DNA of 5,656 nucleotides from CAITUY01 sp964611575. GTDB taxonomy: Bacteria; Verrucomicrobiota; Kiritimatiellia; CAIKKV01; CAITUY01. The notes beneath the pieces are model-generated. The model ran no database searches, was not told the origin of the DNA, and saw nothing but the letters and a program-made list of their open reading frames with translations. The position numbers and the translations under genes are program-made. This document shows, piece after piece, positions 1-5,656 of this stretch. The stretch is taken from the NCBI GenBank assembly GCA_964611575.1, contig CAZTAJ010000194.1, positions 1 to 5,656 of the forward strand, given 5' to 3'. Position 1 is the first letter of the stretch, and every line of letters begins with the position of its first letter.

Positions 1-598
1 GCGCTCCGGGAGCGGCCCCCCCACCCCCGCGCGGCGTGTTGTCCATGCCGCTGCAACAGCCGGCCCAGTGGTAGCCGAGCTCAACCTTGCGCCAGAAGGT
101 CTCGTTCGTGGCGCAGACGGGCGCCCGGTCCAGAGGCAGGCGCTCCATCAGTTCATAATGCTTCTGGAGATACCCCTTGCGGTAAACCCGTTCCAGCCGT
201 TCCCGGCGCCCGGTGAACAGGTAATCCTGCCATTCGACCCAGGCGAACAGCGGGGGATTGTCGAGGTGATGGATGCCCAGGCTGCTGGCGACGCCGTCGT
301 ACAGGGGCTGGTAGAAGTTGTCGAAGCTTTCCACCCCCGGGTAGACGTCCGGCGCGTACTTGCAGAACAACGCCATGAAGCAGGTGTCCCAGATCCAGAT
401 GCGGCCGGGCGTGTGCGCCTCGTCCATGTAGGGCGAACGCGGGGCGCCGGGATATTCGATGACATGCTCCCAGGCCAGTTCCCAGGCGCGCCGATGGAAC
501 GCCGCGAAACCCGGCTCCGCGTCGAAAACGATTTCGGTCACGGCCTGCGCGGGAAAATCAGTCATCTTCATCAGGGTGTTCCTTGCCGTCTGGCTCAT
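1..598 (-). CDS. N-terminal part of a GH63/mannosylglycerate-hydrolase-like glycosidase (3' end outside the window)
   Basis: The frame is open from ATG at 598 to the window edge, giving 199 residues; I translated it directly. The protein looks like an (alpha/alpha)6-barrel glycosidase of the GH63/MGH1-like type. Visible landmarks are AWELAWEHV at 38-46, an RIWIWDTCFMALF segment at 66-78 with D71, DNPPLFAWVEWQDYLFTG at 113-130, and GCCSGMDNTPRG at 180-191. In GH63 and related families the SGxD segment carries the general acid, so D186 is the likely catalytic acid; the catalytic base would lie beyond the window. No signal peptide is visible, so the enzyme is probably cytoplasmic and acts on imported oligosaccharides (inference). 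ATG 598 overlaps the preceding stop as ATGA. Codon 10 (ATG at 571) has a better ribosome binding site, AAGGA with 8-base spacing, and may be the true start. GH37-like trehalase is a less likely alternative. Confidence 0.8.
   Translation of the reverse strand, partial: MSQTARNTLMKMTDFPAQAVTEIVFDAEPGFAAFHRRAWELAWEHVIEYPGAPRSPYMDEAHTPGRIWIWDTCFMALFCKYAPDVYPGVESFDNFYQPLYDGVASSLGIHHLDNPPLFAWVEWQDYLFTGRRERLERVYRKGYLQKHYELMERLPLDRAPVCATNETFWRKVELGYHWAGCCSGMDNTPRGGGGAAPGA
580..584 (-). promoter_or_regulatory. Possible ribosome binding site for an internal start of the GH63-like gene
   Basis: AAGGA on the minus strand precedes ATG 571 (codon 10) by 8 bases. Upstream of ATG 598 there is only a weak GGA very close to the start. 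This site argues for a start at 571, while the ATGA overlap argues for 598. The protein differs by nine residues that carry no recognisable motif. Confidence 0.4.
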
Positions 599-3500
599 CG
601 TTCCATCACCACCACATCGTCAATTTCCAGAGTCTGTTTATCCTGCAGCCGCCACCCGGTGCCGATTTGAAGCCCGCCGGCGCACGGGCCTTCGGCCTCG
701 GCCTCGTACACGGTCCGGCCGTCGAGCGTGAGGGTGTGCCGACGACCCTTGACCTCGATCTCGATCCGGTGCCACGCCGCGTCGGCCGTCCCCAGCGCCA
801 ACACCGGCTTGGCCTTGCCGTCGGCCTGATTGTCGTTCGTCAGGTCGACCGTCGGCACCCCCAGCCTGGGCGCCTTGCCGGCGGCCAGTACCGAAAACGA
901 CCAGGTCGGCCGCTTGTCCGCTGTGTTGGCGTCGATGTCGAGCATGACCCGGTAATAGCAATCGCCTTTGCCCGTGTCTCCATAGAGCACGATTAAAAGC
1001 CCGTTGCTATTGGGACCCTCAGGGAGTTTGGGCAGGCGCATCCGGAAAGCGAGATGAAAGTTCGTGAGGGTCGTCCGGTCGCTGAGAATCCAATTGGGCC
1101 TGATCCCAAACAACATCGACCCGCCTTGGAAACGCAGCGCGTGGTTTCCCGCCTGCAGGGAGTCCGCCACCCGTTGAATCCAGGGCGCCTGCGCGTTCTG
1201 GGAGAATTGCAGGCCCTCGCCCCATTCGAAATCCTCATAAAACAGGGCCTGCCCGGGCTTGGCCGACGGGAGATCCTTGGGATCGTTCGCGGCCACCAGC
1301 AGACGCGTGGCATATTCCCAATTCATCGGGACGGCGATGACGCCGTCCTTGTCGGCCTGAAACCGCTCCCGGGTGCGTACGTCCGCCAGCCAGCGGTTGT
1401 CTCCGAATCGCACCAGGGCGGTGGCCGATCGCGCCTCGTAACTCTGCAACAGCAACAGGGCTTGCCGGGCGCCGACGGCGGTGGCCGTCTTCTTGCGCAA
1501 AGCCAGCCACTTGATCTCGCCGCCCGTGACCTGGGCCATCGGCGTCCCGCTCCAGTAGTTGCCGATTTCCACCTCGTCCTTGCCGTAGCCGAAATCGAGG
1601 AGCATCTGCTGATGGGCGCGACCCAACACCGAGTCGGTCGCCCGACCCCGGACCTCATGCACCGCGCTCATGCCCCAGTCCGAGAACTGCGGCAGGATGA
1701 ACTCGGGGCGGTCGCCCCGGTAAAACTCGTGCCGGTTGTCCCAGTTGCGCAGGGGATCAAGGGTGTAGGCCACGGAACCACTCTGATGGCTCAGGGTCAC
1801 GGCCCGGACATAATCCGGCGGCCAGGGCAGGTTCGTACCGTTCTCGTTCTTCGTCTCCTGCCGATAACTCGCCTCGTTATCCAGGGTGGCGGTGGTCCAG
1901 GTGGACCAGGGCAAGATTTTGGTGTTGGTCATGTGGAGGGTGAAATCTACCGGATTGCCCTGCAACGTATACCCGCGCGCCAATTTCCACATGCGCTTGT
2001 AGTACTCGCGACTCGCCCAGATCGGATCGGAAAAGAGCATCGAGCCCAGACCGCTGCGGCGGGCCTGCGAGTTCAGGGGATTGTTCGAGCGATGGGGAAA
2101 GGTATTATCGAAGTACAGGCTCACCCCGCGCCGGTTCCATTCCCGCGCAAAGTAGAGACAGAAATCCTGGTAACTCCGGGCGCTCACCGTAAACGCCGCG
2201 TCGGAGGGCTGGAAACGGTTGAACTCCTCGTTGGCCCACTCGTCCTGGAAAACCTGCCACTCGGGTTCCCGGTTATGGATGATGTGCTCCTCGAAATACG
2301 TTCCCGGCCTAGCCGTGGCGTTGACCTGGCTGTTGGCAAACCAGCCGACCTGCGCCTCGAGCCACTCACTGTATCCAAGAACCTTGGTGTCGCCCCACAT
2401 CCGTTCGGCGTCCTTCTTCTTGAACCATTCCACATCGACCTTCCCGGTCTTCCGCGGTTCGAGAATCTTGTCCACAATCGTAAAATCCCGGCCGTCGGGA
2501 TACTTATCGCAACAGAGATACCCGCCCCAGCAGACCACGGCGCCGCAGCCGGTGGAGACTTCAGCGGTGCGCCAGTCCGGCGGCAAGGGTTTGGACGGAC
2601 TTGCCTGGAACCCGAGCGTGATGACCGTTTCCCCGGCAATCACGGTCGGCGTCTGGATCAGTTCCACGCGCAACAGCAACCGGTCGCCCTCGCGCGTCAG
2701 GGTCTGGATCGGCCGCCCCGGCAAAGTCCGGTACCCGGCATCGCAGTCGCCGAACCATGCAAACCCCCGCTCCTCAGCCCCGAGGTAGAGGTACTGCACA
2801 TACGGACGGAAACTCGCCCGGAGCGGATTGCCAATCTGCGGCACCGTGGCGGAATCCCACAGCCAACCGGCGGGGCGGGCCGGCCCCTCCCCAGGTTTGT
2901 CCGACGCGGTCCAAACGACCGGCCCGGTCTTCAGGTTCCATTGGATATTCGAGCCCCGCGGCGTCGTCCCCCCAAAGTTGCAGCGCATGGAGTTGTCCAA
3001 GGCGTAGTGGAAGAGCGGCGCCTCCTGGTCGCGCAACGGGATTTCCACGTAGAGGCGGGAAATAGCCGTGTTCAGTGTTCCGCCTTCGCCAAGGCTACGG
3101 CGGACAAGTCGGTGGTCAGTGTTCCGTTCGGCAGGGGTAAACGCCATCCGAACTTTCGCACATCCGTCTTCTTCGACCTCCACTGAAGACTGGATACTGA
3201 ACACTGAACACTTCGCCTGAGTCTCGACCAGCGCCTGGTCGGGATGCATCACCCGCCCCCGTACCCTGCCCGGAGTCCAAGTGAGCGGTCCCGCAGCGGT
3301 CTCAGCCACAATCCGCATCGGCCCCGCCAACAGTTCGCGGTCCAGCGACACGATGCTGTCGCACAAGCCGAAGGCGTTGAACCGGTAGGTGCGCCCGACG
3401 ACACTCACCTTTTGTTTCTCGACCTGAACCGGCGTGAAGGGCGGCAAAACGTTGTGCTCCAGGCTGATGGTATTCCCCTCGAAGGGAAAGCGTTCGCGGC

Positions 3501-5178
3501 GGAAAAGCTGGGTCGCCGGAATCGTCACCCCTCGGTAGACATACTCGACGGCGTACTCGCCATCCTTGAGGTCCGGAACCTTGATCCGGCCCTGCCCGCG
3601 ATGTTGTCCATCCAAAGCCAGGGTTCCCTTGGCAACAGGGCTGCGCGATGCATCCTCAGCGCGAAACATCCGAATCTGAAGGGATGCCGGCTGACTGTCG
3701 AACGGGAGGATTTCCGGGAAAGCCGGGGCGCTGTCGGCCAATTTCTCCAAAGGCGCCGCGGCGCCCTGGGAGAGCCATGACGCAGGCAGAGGCTGGAGCG
3801 GCACGCCCGGCCCCAACACGCGAACCAGCGCAGGGCCCACCTCGACACAGTGCGTCCCGCCGCCGACCTCCAGACGCAAGGAATGCCGACCCTTGGCGAG
3901 TTTGGTCAGGCCGCCCCGCCAATTGAGCGAGTTGGCCCCACGGTTGTCGGCGACCAGGTTCCCATCGATCGTCAGACGCGCCACGGCGAATGGCCGCAGG
4001 AAGAAGGTGTAGAGGCCGTCATCGGGCACGGCCACGCTGCCGTCGAAGACCCAGGCGGATTTCACGCCTTCCTGCGGTTTCTCGTACCGGCCTTCCACCG
4101 CATAGTTCACCGCGTAGTCGAAGCGCAGGCCGCCGGCGCCGACGCGGCGGCCAATGGTCAGTTCTTTGGCGATGCCCGTCTCCTTGCTTTTCACCGTGCT
4201 GAAGTCCGGCAATTCGCCCGGCCACGTCCCCTCGAAGTAGGAAAAGGACACGCCCGGGTTGCCTCCTGCGCCAGGCAGCGCCGGCGCCATGGATTTGCCG
4301 CTGGCGAGCATGGCCAGCGGACTGGCCGCGTCGAAGGCAACCTCGAGTTCGTTGCGTGATGGGTAGTAGGCAAAAGGAAGTTTGCCCGCCAGGGGCGTGA
4401 TGGGATCACCCAGCCGGTATTTCGTCTTCCAGGCCCGGAGCAGATCGCGGTGCTCCGCATCGGTCAGGGCCCGGTTGAAGACCGCCAGTTCCGCCAGTTC
4501 GCCCCGCCAGGATCCCCGGATCTGACCATTGTCCCAGGCGCCGACGACCAACGGACCCAGTTGCCCGGCGGTCAGCGCCGTGGGCGAGTTGGCGAGCAGG
4601 TCGCCGTTCGCGTACAGTCTGGTGCCGTGGGCATCGCTCTGCGCGACCAGCGTCACGAACCCGGCGCCGGACAACGACCCTTCACCGGGCATAATCCACT
4701 CGTTCTGCTGACGTAGCAGGATGGCGGGTGCCCCGGCATCGGTTGCGACGCGGCTCAGGTTAAACCCATTGCCCTGCAGGGCGACAAGGGTGGGCAGGTA
4801 ACTCACGCCCCAGTCACGCACCACCGCCGCCACGGTGATGGCCTTGCCCTGGATCCGCGCAAACTCCGGGCAGACCAGCGGCGTGCCGCCAAGCTTGGCG
4901 CCCATGCCGGTCTCCCAGCCGGCGAAACGGATCGCCTCATGGCCGTTCAGGGCGTTGGCCAGAACGGTCGGCCGCCAGGCCGAATTCCCCTGCACGACCT
5001 TGAATTGGTTCGTCGACTGATCCTGCCAGGCGGCCACCCGGCCCTGGGCATCGAGTTCCACCCCCTGCCCCGCCTTCAACCACAAGACCAGCCCCGGTAT
5101 GGCGCCCAGCTCCTGCGGTTGCTGGGCAAGAACCCCGCCGCAGGCGGCGAGGCAAATGACAATAATCCCGTATCGCAT
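595..5178 (-). CDS. Exported multidomain glycoside-hydrolase-like protein (LamG, PA14, DUF6067/GH123_N-like core, C-terminal jelly roll)
   Basis: This complete 1527-residue protein probably binds and hydrolyses a glycan outside the cytoplasm; the substrate is unknown. Residues 1-18 are a signal peptide (MRYGIIVICLAACGGVLA). Residues about 27-252 are a LamG-like jelly roll, from PGLVLWLKAG to the typical ending LAVFNRALTDAEHRDLL. Residues about 308-455 are PA14-like (VSFSYFEGTW, then DDGLYTFFLRP, LTIDGNLV and KGRHSLRLEV). Residues about 560-1298 form the core: LGFQASPSKPLPPDWR, WGGYLCCDKYPDGRDF and LYFDNTF recall DUF6067/GH123_N proteins of PVC bacteria. Candidate acids are the DE pair at 979-980, D1024 in YFDNTF, and D1100/E1102 in DNEAS; none is proven. 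Residues about 1312-1527 are a second concanavalin-like jelly roll (LFYEDFEWGEG to LEIDDVVVMER). ATG at 5178 is preferred because GGAGG lies 7 bases upstream; a GTG one codon earlier is possible. Residues about 657-705 carry repeat-derived sequence. Family assignment is from recalled motifs only. Confidence 0.85.
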   Translation of the reverse strand: MRYGIIVICLAACGGVLAQQPQELGAIPGLVLWLKAGQGVELDAQGRVAAWQDQSTNQFKVVQGNSAWRPTVLANALNGHEAIRFAGWETGMGAKLGGTPLVCPEFARIQGKAITVAAVVRDWGVSYLPTLVALQGNGFNLSRVATDAGAPAILLRQQNEWIMPGEGSLSGAGFVTLVAQSDAHGTRLYANGDLLANSPTALTAGQLGPLVVGAWDNGQIRGSWRGELAELAVFNRALTDAEHRDLLRAWKTKYRLGDPITPLAGKLPFAYYPSRNELEVAFDAASPLAMLASGKSMAPALPGAGGNPGVSFSYFEGTWPGELPDFSTVKSKETGIAKELTIGRRVGAGGLRFDYAVNYAVEGRYEKPQEGVKSAWVFDGSVAVPDDGLYTFFLRPFAVARLTIDGNLVADNRGANSLNWRGGLTKLAKGRHSLRLEVGGGTHCVEVGPALVRVLGPGVPLQPLPASWLSQGAAAPLEKLADSAPAFPEILPFDSQPASLQIRMFRAEDASRSPVAKGTLALDGQHRGQGRIKVPDLKDGEYAVEYVYRGVTIPATQLFRRERFPFEGNTISLEHNVLPPFTPVQVEKQKVSVVGRTYRFNAFGLCDSIVSLDRELLAGPMRIVAETAAGPLTWTPGRVRGRVMHPDQALVETQAKCSVFSIQSSVEVEEDGCAKVRMAFTPAERNTDHRLVRRSLGEGGTLNTAISRLYVEIPLRDQEAPLFHYALDNSMRCNFGGTTPRGSNIQWNLKTGPVVWTASDKPGEGPARPAGWLWDSATVPQIGNPLRASFRPYVQYLYLGAEERGFAWFGDCDAGYRTLPGRPIQTLTREGDRLLLRVELIQTPTVIAGETVITLGFQASPSKPLPPDWRTAEVSTGCGAVVCWGGYLCCDKYPDGRDFTIVDKILEPRKTGKVDVEWFKKKDAERMWGDTKVLGYSEWLEAQVGWFANSQVNATARPGTYFEEHIIHNREPEWQVFQDEWANEEFNRFQPSDAAFTVSARSYQDFCLYFAREWNRRGVSLYFDNTFPHRSNNPLNSQARRSGLGSMLFSDPIWASREYYKRMWKLARGYTLQGNPVDFTLHMTNTKILPWSTWTTATLDNEASYRQETKNENGTNLPWPPDYVRAVTLSHQSGSVAYTLDPLRNWDNRHEFYRGDRPEFILPQFSDWGMSAVHEVRGRATDSVLGRAHQQMLLDFGYGKDEVEIGNYWSGTPMAQVTGGEIKWLALRKKTATAVGARQALLLLQSYEARSATALVRFGDNRWLADVRTRERFQADKDGVIAVPMNWEYATRLLVAANDPKDLPSAKPGQALFYEDFEWGEGLQFSQNAQAPWIQRVADSLQAGNHALRFQGGSMLFGIRPNWILSDRTTLTNFHLAFRMRLPKLPEGPNSNGLLIVLYGDTGKGDCYYRVMLDIDANTADKRPTWSFSVLAAGKAPRLGVPTVDLTNDNQADGKAKPVLALGTADAAWHRIEIEVKGRRHTLTLDGRTVYEAEAEGPCAGGLQIGTGWRLQDKQTLEIDDVVVMER
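3068..3211. repeat. 144-bp segment bounded by perfect 13-bp inverted repeats, inside the large CDS
   Basis: GTGTTCAGTGTTC at 3068-3080 and its exact reverse complement GAACACTGAACAC at 3199-3211 bound 144 bp, equal to 48 codons. Next to the low-coordinate arm is a core at 3080-3107 containing a small hairpin (GCCTT, CGCC loop, AAGGC at 3082-3095). The core encodes RRSLGEGG on the coding strand and FAKATADK on the other. From memory, both peptides recur in unrelated proteins of PVC and other environmental bacteria as translations of dispersed repeats. The middle of the segment (VEVEEDGCAKVRMAFTPAE) reads like normal core protein, so I infer two insertions of related repeat DNA in opposite orientation around native sequence, rather than one transposed unit. 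No transposase is visible. Confidence 0.7.
3072..3126. repeat. 11-bp direct repeat flanking the RRSLGEGG/FAKATADK core
   Basis: TCAGTGTTCCG occurs at 3072-3082 and 3116-3126, 44 bases apart, each followed shortly by TTCG. It brackets the core at 3080-3107. It could be a target duplication or a remnant of the same heptanucleotide family (TTCAGTG) in the opposite orientation to the array at 3181-3213. Confidence 0.6.
3181..3213. repeat. Degenerate heptanucleotide tandem array (consensus CACTGAA on the plus strand)
   Basis: Plus-strand units are CACTGAA, GACTGGA, TACTGAA, CACTGAA and a partial CACTT, in perfect 7-base register. Read in the coding direction the unit is TTCAGTG, which has no stop in any frame and gives CSVFSIQSSV (residues about 657-666). 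The high-coordinate arm of the inverted repeat lies within the array. Confidence 0.75.
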
Positions 5179-5656
5179 CACTTCGCCTCCACGGCCAGCA
5201 GCCGGTACTCGTGCCAGCCACAGAGATAGGGTTCGGTGATCTTGAAGCGGCCGTTCTCGAAGACGACCGCTACATCCTTGCCGGTCTCCAGATCGTACAC
5301 GCGGCTGGGTTCCAGCTTCGCCCGCGGGTCGATCAGTTGGTTGAGGTCGAAGGTGCTCCCGCCCAGGTACTGGTCTTGCGCACCGGGGTTGAAGAACAGA
5401 ATCACGGCGGACTTGGTCCGGGCGTTTGCATAGAAGGAGGCCTTGACTTCCTTACTCACCGGTTGGACCGCCGCCTCGCTACGCCAGTAGCCGGTGAAGA
5501 GGCAACTGACGGTGTCGGCGAAGTCCGCCGCGCCGACGAGTTTGCGCTGGATTTCGCCGGGGCTCATATCTCCATCGGCGCCGCCGACAATATCATGCGC
5601 GAAACTCATCGCAATCCAACTGCGCCTGATCTTCTTGTCCAGCTCGGGCTTGTCGC
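5178..5656 (-). CDS. C-terminal part of a glycoside-hydrolase-like protein (5' end outside the window)
   Basis: The frame is open from the window edge to a TGA at 5180-5178 and gives 158 residues, beginning DKPELDKKIRRSWIAM. The ATG at 5609 is probably internal, because the frame continues upstream with plausible protein and no stop. The visible part has a helical stretch (RRSWIAMSFAHDIVGG), then GYW and a beta-rich tail (SAVILFFNPG, YDLETGKDV, HEYRLLAVEAK). An FNP-type strand, a YDLETGK turn and a final YRLL strand are common in the all-beta C-terminal domain that closes TIM-barrel glycosidases. By eye it resembles residues about 1180-1298 of the protein encoded next: a shared YW turn, similar strand order, and a W/Y-rich end before RLL. 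I infer a homologue of that protein's core that ends where the core ends and lacks its extra C-terminal domain. Its stop overlaps the next start by one base. Catalytic residues are outside the window, so the enzyme class is tentative. Confidence 0.75.
   Translation of the reverse strand, partial: DKPELDKKIRRSWIAMSFAHDIVGGADGDMSPGEIQRKLVGAADFADTVSCLFTGYWRSEAAVQPVSKEVKASFYANARTKSAVILFFNPGAQDQYLGGSTFDLNQLIDPRAKLEPSRVYDLETGKDVAVVFENGRFKITEPYLCGWHEYRLLAVEAK
5186..5190 (-). promoter_or_regulatory. Ribosome binding site of the 1527-residue protein
   Basis: GGAGG on the minus strand lies inside the last codons of the upstream gene, 7 bases before ATG 5178 but only 4 before the alternative GTG at 5181. 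The spacing favours the ATG. The upstream TGA and this ATG share one base (TGATG), the usual arrangement for translational coupling. Confidence 0.7.

Noticed and set aside
2..14. Small inverted repeat CGCTC-CGG-GAGCG as a terminator
   Set aside because: It has a 5-bp stem with no U-tract and lies inside the GH63-like coding sequence next to the window edge.
148..465. A 105-codon minus-strand frame
   Set aside because: The product is dominated by Ser, Thr, Arg and Trp and is a shifted reading of the GH63-like gene, which uses another frame over the same bases.
68..670. A 200-codon open frame on the plus strand at the left end
   Set aside because: It is antisense to the GH63-like gene, whose minus-strand translation shows clear family motifs including SGMDNTPR. 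The plus-strand product has none.
1054..3186. A 710-codon open frame on the plus strand, antisense to the large gene
   Set aside because: It is rich in Pro, Gly, Arg and His with no recognisable domain, and lies wholly opposite a gene with strong domain motifs. Long antisense frames are expected in GC-rich DNA. It also runs into the repeat core and ends soon after.
3068..3211. CRISPR array or insertion sequence
   Set aside because: There are no regularly spaced repeats with unique spacers and no transposase or open frame of suitable size; the heptamer array and inverted arms fit a short non-coding repeat better.
5178..5609. Treating the ATG at 5609 as the start of a complete 143-residue protein
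   Set aside because: The frame stays open to the window edge with sensible sequence (DKPELDKKIRRSWIA), and the product looks like the end of a larger glycosidase.

Overview
The window is the middle of a tightly packed, GC-rich bacterial operon read entirely from the minus strand. It holds three genes, only the middle one complete. In transcription order (high to low coordinates) they are: (1) the C-terminal 158 codons of a glycoside-hydrolase-like protein, entering from beyond position 5656 and stopping at 5178; (2) a complete 1527-residue exported multidomain protein (5178-595); (3) the first 199 codons of a GH63/mannosylglycerate-hydrolase-like glycosidase (598 down to 1), which leaves the window just after its probable catalytic-acid motif. 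The two junctions overlap by one base (TGATG) and four bases (ATGA), so there is no intergenic space and no internal promoter or terminator is evident.

The middle protein reads as signal peptide, LamG-like jelly roll, PA14-like module, linker, large catalytic-type core resembling the DUF6067/GH123_N glycoside-hydrolase group, and a second concanavalin-like jelly roll. The end of the upstream gene resembles the end of that core, so the operon probably carries two tandem homologues, the second with added carbohydrate-binding-type modules. With the GH63-like enzyme this suggests a polysaccharide or glycan utilisation locus: exported proteins bind and trim a glycan, and a probably cytoplasmic glycosidase finishes the released sugars. 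The substrate cannot be read from the sequence.

The domain style (LamG plus PA14 plus DUF6067-like) and base composition suggest the PVC superphylum (Kiritimatiellota, Lentisphaerota, Verrucomicrobiota or Planctomycetota). This is inference; there is no marker gene.

The most unusual feature is in the middle gene at 3068-3213. There are perfect 13-bp inverted repeats 144 bp apart, a degenerate heptanucleotide tandem array, an 11-bp direct repeat, and a core encoding RRSLGEGG on the coding strand and FAKATADK on the other. It looks like dispersed repeat DNA inserted into a coding region without breaking the frame. Nothing else in the window departs from ordinary coding sequence.
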